Position numbers and translations under genes: made by a program | Notes under the pieces: model-generated | The model's input: only the letters and a program-made list of their open reading frames with translations | Database searches by the model: none | Told to the model about the DNA's origin: nothing | NCBI RefSeq assembly: GCF_022965805.1 | Contig: NC_133101.1 | Location: 6,076,001-6,140,000 of the forward strand | DNA length: 64,000 bases | Source: Primulina eburnea | Taxonomy: Eukaryota; Streptophyta; Magnoliopsida; Lamiales; Gesneriaceae | Direction: 5' to 3' | In this document: one piece after another, positions 47,901 to 59,918 of the stretch | Layout of the letters: every line of letters begins with the position of its first letter | Numbering within the stretch: the first letter of the stretch is position 1

Positions 47901-49215
47901 GTAAATTAACTTTAAATTCTGGAACTCTGAGAACATCATCAATTTCTATGTCAGGTGAAATACGTAATGAACCAATTGATTCAATATGTGCCTGACTACC
48001 ATTTGGCAAACCAATAGTGGTTGTTCCTGATATTCTTTTTGATTCTAATAATTCAACTGAGGAAGCCACATGATCTGTGGCTCCACTGTCAATAATCCAG
48101 CACAAGCCCGAAGCAGCCAAATTAACTTTAGATGATGATTTGATGTTACCTGTAGTATTTGTAAAAATTTGTGTGTTACCCTCATTGGTTTTTCGGATCA
48201 TGGCTATTAATTGGTTGCATTCATCAGTTGTGAGCCTTGGACCATCATCTGTTGAAACAAACTTTGTCGTTGTCTCTGGTGCCACCTTCACGTTATTTGC
48301 ATTTGAAGGGCGTTGATTAAATGGTTTCATATTCTTGCCGTGAAACTTATGACCAACTGGAAAGCCATGGAGGTAGAAACACTTTTCAATGCTGTGATTA
48401 TCACGGTTGCAATAAGAGCAGTGCAACTGTGCCTTTTGTTTTTGTTCTTGATGTGCTTGAGTTGTCTTGCTATTTTGACCTACAATCATGGCATGGTGGT
48501 TCATGTTCCCGCGATTGAGAGAGACTTCAACTTGTTTTTCTTGTTGAAGAATAAGTGAATAAACTCGTCGTGTATAAGGTAGAGGTTGCATCAACAAAAT
48601 TTGACCACGAATGGCCGCATAACTGTCATTTAATCCCATCAAAAATTGCATAACCTTCTCCTTTTCATCTCTCTGATTAAGTTTCTCCAATCCTCCACAC
48701 GAACAAGATAATGTCTCATGATAGGATGAGAGTTCATCCCACAAAGATTTAAGCTTTGTGTAATAGACTGAAATAGATTGTTGTCCCTGCCTATGTTCCA
48801 CAATATTTTGTTTGATCTGATAGATTCTTGAATCGTTCCCTTGAGAGAATCGCTCTTGCAGATCTGCCCAAACTTCTGCTGCAGTCTCCCAATAAATTAC
48901 ACTACTGGCTATGTCCGGATGAATAGAATTCAATATCCAAGACAAAACCATGTCATTGCATCGTTTCCAAGAATCAAAACTAGTGTCTGTTGTAGAAAGT
49001 GGCTTGATTAATCCTGTGACCATCCCAATCTTGTTTTTAGCGCTCAAGCTAATTCGCATAGCTCGACTCCATGTGCTGTAGTTGTCTCCTTCGAGTACCT
49101 TAGAGACAAGTACCATACCTGGATGATCCGAGTGATGTAGATTGTAGGCGTCCAGGGCTTCTGTGATAGCCTTAGACGATGTTGATTCTTTTCCATTGTT
49201 GCCTTTGTCTCCCAT
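44953..49215 (-). CDS. Copia gag-pol polyprotein, uninterrupted 1420 codons
   Basis: Domains in order: gag of the UBN2 type (GDNYSTWSRAMRISL at about 44-58, VWADLQERF, IYQIKQNI); a CCHC knuckle CSYCNRDNHSIEKC at about 268-281; aspartic protease with WIIDSGATDH; pre-integrase HH-type region (LWHQRLGHP); integrase core with DIWGPY, DDFTRYTW, RADNGAEF and PQQNGVVERKHRH; reverse transcriptase from WVYKIKYNSDG to YVDDMII; RNase H ending TKHIEIDCH. The reverse transcriptase active site is followed by TDND where many relatives have TGND. No stop or frameshift interrupts the frame. Its end overlaps the purine tract. Confidence 0.96.
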   Translation of the reverse strand: MGDKGNNGKESTSSKAITEALDAYNLHHSDHPGMVLVSKVLEGDNYSTWSRAMRISLSAKNKIGMVTGLIKPLSTTDTSFDSWKRCNDMVLSWILNSIHPDIASSVIYWETAAEVWADLQERFSQGNDSRIYQIKQNIVEHRQGQQSISVYYTKLKSLWDELSSYHETLSCSCGGLEKLNQRDEKEKVMQFLMGLNDSYAAIRGQILLMQPLPYTRRVYSLILQQEKQVEVSLNRGNMNHHAMIVGQNSKTTQAHQEQKQKAQLHCSYCNRDNHSIEKCFYLHGFPVGHKFHGKNMKPFNQRPSNANNVKVAPETTTKFVSTDDGPRLTTDECNQLIAMIRKTNEGNTQIFTNTTGNIKSSSKVNLAASGLCWIIDSGATDHVASSVELLESKRISGTTTIGLPNGSQAHIESIGSLRISPDIEIDDVLRVPEFKVNLLSVSKLTKALKCIVIFSPDFCVVQDATTRKTIGLGKQHNGLYYLTQDKNPALAHTIRKHSNLWHQRLGHPLSSPLQILSKSVPAIYFDSKHVCEVCPLAKQTRLPFPSSSISSQAPFDLIHCDIWGPYKINSHCGARYFLTIVDDFTRYTWIHLICFKSETQGILQSFISWVETQFKCRIKTLRADNGAEFTSMKHYLDNKGITFHHSCTSTPQQNGVVERKHRHLLNVGRALRFQANLPLNFWGESIQTACYLINRLPTPLLSHKSPYQLLHNKPPTYSHLRIFGCLCYATNLLPTSKFDQRANRCIFIGYPLGQKGYRVYDVVTHKIFSSRDVVFYEHIFPFHTNSQKQPDDMLVLPLPHTIDEPAPTHTIDPKDIDQPNFPSILNENIPAHNSILPQAPVTTRHSDRIKQPNVTLRYFHLYHTAKVASNQSSSLSGTRHPLSRYISYAQLSPTYRNFICAITTLVEPVTYEQAVLDPKWQEAMDAELSALVQNRTWTLTPLPFGHRPIGCKWVYKIKYNSDGTVERYKARLVAKGFTQREGLDYKETFAPVAKLATVRCLLAVAAVRNWSLHQLDVQNAFLHGDLLEEVYMQLPPGLHSHRQGEIPLVFRLNKSLYGLKQASRSWFQKFSTAIQQDGFRQSKADYSLFTKVSGNYFTAVLIYVDDMIITDNDDRTIAALKESLRTKFRIKDLGQLRYFLGVEVARSASGISISQRKYTLDILDEAGLLGAKPLSTPMEENIKLLPMQGDLLKNASTYRRLVGRLIYLTITRPEISYSVHILSQFMQEPRKPHLDAVHHLLRYLKGSPGQGLFFSAKGNLLLRGFSDADWARCSITRRSVTGYCIFLGGSLISWKTKKQTTTSRSSAESEYRVMASITCELTWLRYLLDDLQVQHPQPAKLFCDSKASLHIAANPVYHERTKHIEIDCHVIRERIQSGAIETAHVSSSCQLADIFTKPLSSSTFHSLLNKFGVLNIHAPT

Positions 49216-49268
49216 GATTGTAACAATTGCGGAAGCGTTTGAAAGATTTCAGAGTCACCAGGTTCAAT

Positions 49269-49280
49269 GCTCTGATACCA
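49269..49280 (-). other. Primer-binding site of the copia element
   Basis: TGGTATCAGAGC on the minus strand, complementary to the 3' end of initiator tRNA-Met, directly after the LTR end CA at 49282-49281. Confidence 0.92.
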
Positions 49281-49474
49281 TGAAAAAAGAAGTAAATATT
49301 GGGAGAATTTCTGTCCATTTACTATAAAGAGCAACATGAATTTATACAGGACATAAGTTGCGCTATTCTAGGAAACATAATATACAGAATCAATTCCAAT
49401 TATTGACTAATATATACATTCCTATACTAGAAAATATTATTCCTATAATCTAGCAGATTTTCTTTCTCGTAACA
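49281..49474 (-). repeat. 5' LTR of the copia element, 194 bp
   Basis: TG..CA ends; complete. Serves as the promoter of the element. Confidence 0.9.
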
Positions 49475-51342
49475 TCCTCTATCTCGTGATCATTTTCACA
49501 TCCTCTATCTGATCAGGATCAATTTATTTTATGTAATAATGGAATATGCCGATCATCAGTGCTAGAAATAGACCAAGTCCTACATAAATTATACGTAAAC
49601 AATAAATACTAGCATAAAACATCAAATCGAGTAGGCGTACTTCTTAAATTTAAGGATACTGTAACGTGTTTTTAAAATTAGAAAACAGTTTTTAGGAAAA
49701 ATCACAAATTTATAATAACTCTTGTATGATAGCGAGCCGGACCAAAAATTTCCATGTGAGAGCGAAAGGATGTCTAGAATTTACGAGTAACTGACAAAAT
49801 TATAATGTTGTGTTTATATGATTTGATTTGAGCTGAAAGATTTGAGCGGTTAATGAATTTTAATTGTATACTACTAAAAACCATCCAATTAGTATATATG
49901 AAAAAATTGAACTTAAAATTCAGCTAAATTCTAATCCTCCACATAAGTCAAATGACAAAAATATATTATACCTTAATCTCAAACGTAAGTGTAGGTCTCC
50001 TTAAAAGACAGAATAAAATTAATATTTTTTAAAAATATTTATATCGGAAAATGTACAGAGACTGCCCTTGATAATTATTCGTTAGTTAAGGCTTCCTACC
50101 GTACTGAACTATATAATATAAGTCTTTCAAATATATGTGTGTGTGTGTGTTTTCTGTAGTTGGTGGCAATGTAAGATGATGATGATGACTTGTTTTATGG
50201 TTTTTCGTAGGACGCAGAATATTCGATTTTACAAAACAAAAGATGCTTGAATGCTTCCACCGGTAATAGGATGTCATCATGTCATCAATCGTGTCAATTT
50301 GTATATTTTTTGATAGCGTGCCACTCACTTATTGTACATCATACATTCAAAAAATTTATTTTAATTTGAACTGACATGATAAGCAATATTCATATCATAT
50401 GCCGATATATTCTCTTATTCCAATATGTATTTAGTTAATTTTCAATTTAGTTGCATCCAAATCCGAAAAAGTCATATTTAGAAATTAATCATGATATATG
50501 TCATTTGAATCAGAAGTTATATTCATGTTTCGTATACTCTTTATGTTGACCAACAATTGACACGTTGTAAATTTTCGAAAAAACAAGTATTATCTAAAAA
50601 AAAATGTCTAAGTCAAAAAAATGGAAAATGATACTACATACCTAAAAGAGATGCCTGGAGGAGATAATAGGCCAAGAGGACCTGATCTGTGGGATTAGCA
50701 GTGAGAGCATCCTCCGACTGATTCCGCGTATTATTTATTGCCACCAAAATGGAAACCAAGATAACAAACAAAGTCCCCCGGCGGTGGACGCCACCACCGG
50801 TCCCCTCCCTGCTTCATCCGGTCCAGCATCATCAGAATCGGTCTCCGCAGCGGCGTCCGGAACAGAAGCAATAGGATCACCTTTATACATATATATATTA
50901 GTACAATTTTTTAAATTTATTTTTATATATGATAACGTCCTATTTTTTAAACACAATTACTTTTTATGTTATTAACTTTATGTCAGTTGAATAAAAAATT
51001 ATTATTAAATAATAAATTATTAATTAATTGATTAACACCTCTTTAAATTAATAAAATTTTATGATACCATATTTATTGATTTACGTAAGTTTTACTTATA
51101 CAATGTGCTTCTCAAAGAAAAATATAAAAAAAACCACTTTTTTTTTTGGTAAGGATCATTTCTTATAGTATTCCAACTTATATAATAAATTGTTGAATTC
51201 ATATCACATAAATCGGGTGCATATATTCCAATTTTGTGCAATTTTAAGCAATCTTTCTGGGGTAAAATGGTTGAATTTGTCACTTTTTCCCTCAAATTAC
51301 AAGCAGAAAAGTGAACCAGCACAAAATCCCATCCTATTTAAT

Positions 51343-51377
<35 letters not shown>

Positions 51378-52506
51378 CAGGTAACTTTAGTTACAATCTG
51401 GGAAAATGAAACTGTTTCTTATGCTAAATATTTTAGTTTCGCTTCTTACTTTTTATTTCTACGGCCTTGAAGGTGTAGCAAATTAACTTTTGATATAAAT
51501 GACTGTATATTTCTAAAAATATTAATGGATTCAATATTGGTGGCCTCCAATCAATAATTTAATATTGATATATTTATGCCTATGAGAATGAACTTTCAGA
51601 TTATTCCTGAAACTGAACACAAATGTCTCTATTTCTCAATGTTTAGGATCAATAATTTGTTATTAGGTCAAAAGCGCAAATTTATTTTCTCATATTAGTA
51701 GCGGTGCATAGTACATCAATTTAGGTGCTACGGTACCAGACTATTAGACTCATGTTCTAGGAGATCCGTGTATGTCTGTTGATATTATCTCATATTTCTT
51801 AGACATCAGTCTTATCATTTTCTTATCGTCGGTATGTCTCAGTAGAGTCAATATGACTTGTTAAAATCTGCGTCACTTTTTTATAGTCCACTTAACTAAC
51901 CAGATCAAGCGTCGAAGTTTCAGCAGCTTGACGCACTTCTCAACAGGTCACTCATAAATGCTTACGTCAAATTTTATTTGGTTTTAGTGATACACAATTT
52001 GAAACGTACGTATTACTAAAATTTCTAACTTGCACTCAAACCTTTTTTGGTTTTAATGCTACAGATTTTGAAACGTGTATTACTAATATTTCTAACTTAA
52101 GCATAAAATTGGACTAGTTTAGTTAATCTCTTATCAAAGTGAACACTTGTGAATAGTTGAATTGCTCAACTGAAAGTTACATTTTTAGTTATAATATCTT
52201 TTATATAAATTTTGTTATGTTTAATTTAATAATTTTAATGTATGATACTGATGACGATGTCAAGTGAACATATCATCCCCACCTTTGACAGCTAAATTAA
52301 AGTTTTCCATCCTCGTATGGTTCTTATCATTTGCATGACTTTTTTGACTTATTATTTTGCGTATTTGTATGAAATATTATCCTTGTGACATGATATATTT
52401 AATATAGTATTTGATGCATTAATTTTGAAGAATAAATTTTCATTATATGTAAAAATAACGACATATTTTAACTTCATTTTAATACAAAATTATGATGACA
52501 AAAACT
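49475..52506. other. Intergenic, no convincing gene
   Basis: AT-rich. A GC-richer patch at 50770-50880 gives a Pro/Ala/Ser-rich frame on the plus strand (SPPAVDATTGPLPASSGP), reminiscent of an arabinogalactan-type protein end, but there is no start, signal peptide or splice structure to support a gene. A TG/TA microsatellite lies at 51344-51377. Confidence 0.45.
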
Positions 52507-52679
52507 TGTGTGAGACGGTCTCACGGGTCGTATTTTGTGAGACATATATCTATTTGGGTCAGTCATAAAAAAACATTACATTTTATGCTCCAAGTATTAC
52601 TTTTTATTGTGAATATGTGTAAGGTTGACCCGTTTCACAGATAAAGATCCAGGAGATTGTCTCACAAGAGAGCTACTCA
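52507..52679. repeat. GAGACGGTCTCAC-family repeat, full-length, reverse orientation
   Basis: Starts TGTGTGAGACGGTCTCACGG and ends with ACAAGAGAGCTACTC, the complement of the GAGTAGGTCTCTTGT end of the other copies. Confidence 0.78.
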
Positions 52680-53151
52680 ATTCTGATCGCACATAACTCC
52701 ATATCTAACAAGTTTTTCCTTTTTTTCATATTTTTTATATTATAATAATCTTTCATATTTGACAATCATTGTCATTTGTATCTCTCGAATAATTCATTGT
52801 TAAATTTTAATTTTAATTTTAATGTAATCAATTATATAATATTTAAATATGGTTATATTTTGTTTTGAAACCTTCGAGAAACTTGCAAAAATATACAAGG
52901 GAAGGCGAATGTGGTGGGGGTGTAAACAGATGGGGCCAAAACGACAGCGTTCCAGATCACGAGCACGTGTTTGCCACGCGAGCCGTAGCAAAAGTCAAAC
53001 GAAATACGTAATTCTCACCACCGTCGGATGCCCGCACCGGAGATCCTACGGTCCACCCAATTTAAAAAAATATATACTGTTTGTTTCCTGAGACAGGTAG
53101 TTGTGCTGATCTCTAGGGTTCTGACTATTCAATAATAATACAAAGTACGAC
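52680..53151 (+). promoter_or_regulatory. Presumed promoter and leader of the aconitase gene
   Basis: The sequence becomes GC-richer from about 52890. A GAGCACGTGTTTG stretch contains a G-box core CACGTG at about 52962-52967. No certain TATA box. Confidence 0.4.
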
Positions 53152-56100
53152 ATGTATTTATCCTCTTGCTATCCTCAATCATCATCTTCATCTTTGATTC
53201 TCAGAGCTTTTCGTTTCGCTTCGAGCGTCTCTTCTCGGGCTCATTTGTGTTCTCCGGTCAGTTACCGTCGATCGTTGAGTTTCTCGTCCGCGTTGCGATC
53301 GCGGCGGTGTTCTGTCTCCAGTTGGAGTTGCGGTGTCGGCTCTCGATCGCCGGTTAGTCTTAGAGCTCAGATCAGGGCGTCCTCTCCGGTTCTCGAACGG
53401 TTCGAGCGCAAGATCGCGACCATGGGTATGATGTGATGTGTTCTGATTGGTTTAACACTGACTTGTGTGTGTGTTTTTGGCATTTTGGATTGTTGGAATT
53501 GGGAAGTGATTGATGAAATGTACTAGATTTTTTAGTGGAGCGAGGTGTTTTGATCATCCATTCCGTCACGTGGCTTCTCTCTGCATCTTTTTATGCAATG
53601 TGCATGGATGGATTTTGAAATGTATTATTTTTTGATCGGATCCGTTTTGGTATGTGGATTACCTTTGTTTTTCTGTCACTTCTCTAGTTTGTTCGTAAGT
53701 TGAAAGTAATCGTCATTTACATCTTAATGATTTTATCAATCCTTCATTTTCAAATGTCTTCTTGGACTTGCTGTATACCCTTCCTAGGCAACCGCCCATT
53801 TTTGGCTTGAACGTTCCGTATTGTACTAGAGATGAGTTTTATTTTAGTATTTGCTATCTTCTACTTCTTAGTTAAGAAGTTGGACATTTATTTTACTATT
53901 TCTGATAGTGAGATTTGTAAATGTCATGCAGCATGCTGAGCATCCTTTCAGTGGAATTTTGTCCGGTCTTCCCAAACCAGGAGGAGGAGAATTTGGAAAA
54001 TTTTACAGCCTACCTGCTTTGAATGATCCCAGAATCGGTATGAACTTTTTTCTCCTAATACCATTTCATATTCCGTGTTTTTTCTGGTTTATGTACCATC
54101 CACTCTTGTTGAATTATACAAACTATAACTGCAATTTTTATTTGGCTTTAGAAAGGATTGTCTGGCCAATCTTCTAACTTATGTCAAGGCAGTGTTTTTG
54201 TTTGTGCTCTTGTTTAGCCATTGTTTTCTTCACATTCATTGCTGATGTTTACTTGCAGACAAGCTTCCATATTCGATCAGAATACTTCTAGAATCAGCTA
54301 TAAGAAATTGTGACAACTTTCAAGTCACTAAGGAGGATGTGGAGAAGATCGTTGATTGGGAAAAGTCTGCACCGAAGCAAGTTGAAATTCCCTTTAAGCC
54401 TGCTCGTGTTTTGTTACAGGTGACAGATAATTTTGGTTGGAGGTAGATAATATGCTTATAACAGCTTCACATATATTTTTTTTTTCTACTCATAGGATTT
54501 TACTGGAGTTCCAGCTGTGGTTGACCTTGCTTCTATGCGAGAAGCAATCAAGGATCTTGGTAGTAACCCAGATAAAATAAACCCTTTGGTATGCTGCATT
54601 TCCTATTTGCAATGAACAACCTGCCTGATATATGCTTAGCAGTTTCACTTTTCCATAAGCGTAATCATATTGTATGTGATGACTGTGTGTATTATGCAGC
54701 TTTCCATTATGCGTATGTCTATTTTATTTGATCATTTTGTATATTATGCTTTTCTTGCTAATTCATCTTAAAAAAATATGTCCGAGTCTATGGTGAGGAG
54801 GAACATTTTGGAACTAGTTTGAGAATTGTATGGTTATGAGGGAAAAGAAATAATATGGAGGTCAGGGAAAAGAAATAATATGGTCACCTCCGTGCTATAA
54901 CATTCTGTGATTGTTCTGATTTCAGTGTTCTTTTCACTTGTTACATACAGGTTCCTGTGGATCTTGTCATTGATCACTCTGTTCAGGTTGATGTGGCCAG
55001 ATCAGAAAATGCTGTGCAGGCTAACATGGACTTTGAGTTCAAGAGAAACAATGAGAGGTTTGCTTTTCTTAAATGGGGATCCACCGCCTTCCGCAACATG
55101 CTCGTTGTTCCTCCTGGTTCTGGTATTGTCCATCAGGTATAATTTAGGACCGATGTATATCAATTTTATTTTTGGGTATCTCTGCTTGCTGCAGCATGAG
55201 TTCATGAGAATGCTATGATTGATTTTTAGGTGAATCTGGAGTATCTTGGGCGGGTTGTTTTTAACACAGATGGCATATTGTATCCGGACAGTGTTGTTGG
55301 AACTGATTCTCATACTACCATGATTGATGGATTGGGTGTTGCAGGATGGGGAGTTGGAGGAATTGAAGCAGAGGCAACGATGCTTGGCCAGGTACTTCGC
55401 CTATTTTACTCACATATTTATGTAAAGCTTCTCTATTTTATTTTTTGTAGTTCTAGTTTGCTTTGTTATTAGTGCTCTCGCTTGCAGGATAATGTGTTGC
55501 TTTTTAATTGAAAATAGTACAATTTTTTAATTATCATTCATTTGAGACTCGAATACTGGATTTCATCTCATGATTTCACTAAGTTAAAGCTCCCTATACT
55601 TAAAATCCGTCTCTTGGTTGCATGTTATTTTACAATACTTATGTTATCTTCCTATAATATCTTGCTCTGTTTTGTGCATTGATTTTGGCAAATTCTCGGT
55701 GTGTTGAGCATAAATATTTGTCTCCTGCAAATTTGGCAGCCTATGAGCATGGTTCTTCCTGGTGTCGTTGGTTTTAAATTGTCTGGAAAATTGCGTAATG
55801 GGGTTACTGCAACAGATTTGGTTTTAACCGTGACACAAATGTTGAGAAAGCATGGCGTCGTTGGCAAGTTTGTTGAGTTTTATGGTAACTCTCTTGTATC
55901 CATAATGTTCGCAAAGTTTTCTTGTTGCATCTTCTCTTATGGTGCAGTGGCTGATATTTGTTCTACCTCTTAAAATGTTGGTAGGTGAAGGCATGGGTAA
56001 GTTATCATTAGCAGACAGAGCGACTATTGCAAATATGTCTCCTGAATATGGAGCAACCATGGGTTTCTTCCCTGTGGATCATGTCACCCTGCAATACCTG

Positions 56101-59100
56101 AAATTGACTGGAAGAAGTGATGAAACGGTTTGCTACAAGTCTACAACTTCTTTTTATACAGATATCATAATATCGTATAAAAGTTTATGAAGATTATGTA
56201 AGTTTGTCAAATGCTTCAACTGGGCAGGTAGCAATGATTGAGGCATATCTACGTGCGAATAATATGTTTGTTGACTACAATGAGGTAATTGTCTGAGTTC
56301 TTCGCTATTTTTCATGTGGCCCATCAAGTTGCACAAAATAACCAAGAGCTTACTTGGGTGAATGCATTTACAGCCTCAAGAAGAAAGAGTGTACTCGTCT
56401 TATCTGGAGTTAGATCTTACTGACGTAGAACCTTGTATTTCAGGACCTAAAAGGTATTGTACTTGATAATGTTTATTTAGGGCATTGGCAAATCGAAGTG
56501 CTGTTGCTTCCACCGTTCCACATTGTTACTTCTTGAAAATATATTTTACTTGGGGTTAATAAGTTGCTGCAATGAAAAATTAGGCCTCATGACCGGGTTC
56601 CAATAAAAGATATGAAGGTTGATTGGCATTCATGTCTCGACAGTAAAGTTGGTTTCAAGGTAGATGCAAAGTTCTGGTTTTTTTTTTTGCACTCTGAAAT
56701 TCTTGTTTTTGAACTTTACAACCAAGTTGACTGAAAATACGAGAAAATAATGACACTGAACCAAGATAAATTTGTGTGCGATCAATCTATCATATAACGA
56801 GCATACCATCCAAATCTCTATTGTTTATTCTTTGTGAATGGAAATCTACTAGTTTTGAATGGTCAGTCTGAACCTAATGCAAAGTATTTACCTTTCGAAA
56901 ACTAGATATGAAACGACATTGATATTACATGTCAATGTTTGCATTCCATTTTCCGCTTCCTTGTATTATTATTATTAGAATCCAAATGTCGCATTACTTG
57001 AAGAAAGAATATATTTGATTCAAGTAGGTTGTACGGTTCGTCATAATTTACTATCTACCTGAATACATGATTAGAACAGCAAATTTCATTTTTTTTTAAT
57101 TATAGAGGGATTAGAATTACTTGGATCTCGTTATTCTGATCTAGGAAATGATCTTACTCTGATGTGATTCATCTGAACTACGATCCGGACCATTTAAGAC
57201 TGATTGTTCAATAATACAATGTGTTGCAGAGTACATGGACCATAATCTATCAGTAATTAACTTGAGGTCTGAACAACAATGAAAGTATATGGATGAGCGA
57301 AATATCCGGAAACTAGTAGGAAACCATTGTAATAGATGCAAAGAAGAATTGTGTTAACTTAGATTTCTCCATACTTTACAGGGGTTTGCGGTGCCGAAAG
57401 AACAACAGGAGAAAGTAGTAAACTTCACATTCCATGGGCAGCCTGCAGAACTCAAGCATGGAAGTGTTGTTATAGCAGCCATTACGAGTTGTACAAATAC
57501 ATCAAACCCTAGTGTGATGCTTGGAGCTGGTCTTGTGGCAAAGAAAGCATGTGAATTGGGGTTAGAGGTTAGTATTGGTCTTTCAGGATTATCTATATGG
57601 ATTCTGTTGTGGTTCATTTTCATATTTTTTATGCACCTATGCTTTAACCTGTCGTGGCTTGATTAGCTCTCTGATTTCTTATTTTTTGATAGACAGCTCG
57701 ACTTTTCCTGACATATTTCATGATGACTGTTTTAATAGGTTAAACCATGGGTAAAAACAAGTCTCGCCCCGGGGTCTGGAGTCGTAACAAAATATTTGCT
57801 CGAGAGGTATAGAGAGATGTTTCATTCACAATTTCTTATGTTTGATACTGACTTGTATTTATGATCTCTCATAGTGGCCTGCAAAAGTACTTGAACCAAC
57901 AAGGGTTCAACATCGTTGGCTATGGCTGCACAACTTGCATCGGAAATTCTGGGGATCTCGATGAATCTGTTGCTTCTGCAATTACTGATAACGGTATTTT
58001 CCCACTGCTTTCCCATTTTCCTTGGGTATTGTGACTCTATCGTTGTTAATCAATGTCATGTTCCAATTGTCATTGTTCCAACTTATATTGCAGATCTTGT
58101 TGCTGCTGCCGTGCTCTCTGGAAATAGGAACTTTGAAGGCCGTGTTCATCCACTAACAAGAGCTAATTATCTTGCTTCACCTCCACTGGTTGTTGCCTAT
58201 GCACTTGCTGGCACGGTATGCTGAGGGACTTTTGTGGAGCTCATTTTAGTCTATGATACGTTACAACTTATATGGTGGCGAGCTTTCTTTTTATTGGTTA
58301 ACTAATTTCTGCTGATTTTACTGAATTTTTAGGTTGACATTGACTTTGAGAAGGAACCAATTGGTACTGGGAAAGGTGGGAAAAGTGTGTACTTCAAGGA
58401 TATCTGGCCTACTAGCGAAGAAATTGCTGAGGTAGTTTGAGTTTCCGTGATTTGTATGACCTTGAATCATGATTTTTCTTGGAGACTATTAATTAATATT
58501 TATAAGTGTCTCATGTAGGTTGTTCAATCCAGTGTACTTCCTGAAATGTTTAAGAGCACTTATGAAGCCATCACGAAGGGCAACCAATTATGGAATCAAT
58601 TAACAGTAACTTCGTCAAGTCTTTATGCATGGGATTCGAACTCAACTTACATCCACAAACCTCCATATTTCAGCGGCATGACAATGCACCCTCCTGGTCC
58701 CCGTGGAGTGAAGGATGCTTATTGCTTGTTGCTGTTTGGTGACAGTATAACTACTGATCATATCTCTCCTGCCGGAAGTATACACAAGGACAGTCCTGCT
58801 GCAAAGTTCTTGATTGAGCGTGGGGTTGACCGGAGGGATTTCAATTCTTATGGTAGTCGTCGTGGCAATGATGAGGTTATGGCAAGGGGTACCTTTGCTA
58901 ACATTAGAATTGTAAACAAATTATTAAATGGAGAAGTGGGACCGAAGACCATTCACATTCCCACGGGGGAGAAACTTTATGTGTATGATGCAGCAATGGT
59001 AAGCTTGATGGTTTAGCATGATAGTTCTGAGTTTTTTACATTCAGTGGTACAAAACATTTGCAGTAGTAGATCTTGTGCAAAACTACATTCTCAATCACT

Positions 59101-59918
59101 GTTAAAACACTTGACTTGTTTTTCTCATGTCAGAGATATGCCTCAGCTGGACAAGATACCGTTGTTATTGCTGGTGCAGAATATGGAAGTGGTAGCTCTC
59201 GAGACTGGGCTGCGAAAGGACCAATGCTCCAGGTGAGTCATATTTAACAATTCGTAAAAGTCATGTCAGTCACATTATGAATTGTAGTCAAGTTGTGTAT
59301 TATTTTCATTGTTAATTCAGGGTGTAAAAGCAGTCATTTCTAAAAGTTTTGAGAGGATCCACCGCAGCAACTTGGTTGGTATGGGTATTATCCCACTTTG
59401 CTTCAAGCCTGGCGAGGATGCGGATACCCTAGGTTTGACCGGGCACGAGCGTTACACCATAGACCTCCCATCAAAAGCGAGTGATATAAGGCCTGGACAA
59501 GATATTACGGTGACGACTGATAGTGGAAAATCTTTTACGTGTACCTTACGCTTTGACACAGAGGTACTCACTCTGACACTACTGTGATTTTAGTTTCTTG
59601 TTGATGCACGTGATCAGTTTCTGCCTTTCTAGTTTTTCGAAACTGTAATTTCTTTTTAAACTTTTAAATTTGGATGGAATAGATAGCTATCCAATTAGTA
59701 GATAAACCTTCTGCACATGGATGAAGATTTCAAGAATAGATTTCAGTCATTTGTAACCGATACAGAGATTTGATCAATCAATTTGGTGAAATTACAAGCG
59801 CAAACAATGAGTGGAGATCCCATAAGCACTTTTATTTTTTTCCGTGCAGGTTGAGTTGACATATTTTGACCATGGAGGGATTCTCCAGTATGTCATTCGT
59901 CAGTTAAGCAAAGAGTGA
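53152..59918 (+). CDS. Aconitate hydratase, organelle-type plant aconitase
   Basis: Twenty exons: 53152-53425, 53909-54037, 54259-54419, 54496-54588, 54951-55136, 55230-55391, 55740-55884, 55985-56127, 56228-56284, 56374-56453, 56584-56659, 57382-57567, 57739-57806, 57875-57993, 58094-58215, 58333-58431, 58519-58998, 59134-59232, 59321-59563, 59850-59918. They join in frame to 996 residues, close to plant aconitases (about 990). The enzyme interconverts citrate and isocitrate. The Ser/Arg-rich first 90 residues look like a mitochondrial transit peptide. The 4Fe-4S cysteines are in SCTNTSNP and [10 protein letters not shown]. Other marks are [28 protein letters not shown] and [13 protein letters not shown]. 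The start of exon 2 is uncertain: the nearest AG would shift the frame, so I used the AG at 53907-53908. Confidence 0.93.

Larger units (their letters stand above)
44872..49474 (-). mobile_element. Ty1/copia LTR retrotransposon with truncated 3' LTR
   Basis: Read on the minus strand: 5' LTR 49474-49281 (194 bp, TGTTACGAG..TTTTTCA), primer-binding site TGGTATCAGAGC, gag-pol frame, purine tract at 44960-44946 (ACTTGAGGGGGAG), and a 3' LTR that matches only the first 74 bp (44945-44872). The LTR halves differ at one of 74 positions, so insertion was recent. The missing 120 bp would hold the 3' end. TCCT flanks both sides and may be what is left of a 5-bp target duplication. Confidence 0.88.

Noticed and set aside
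46652..48558. Several plus-strand frames opposite the copia polyprotein
   Set aside because: Shadows of the minus-strand gag-pol frame, which has all expected domains.
50735..50975. Pro/Ala/Ser-rich frame resembling an arabinogalactan-type protein
   Set aside because: No signal peptide, start or splice sites are seen, and the complementary strand is open too. The composition alone is not enough.
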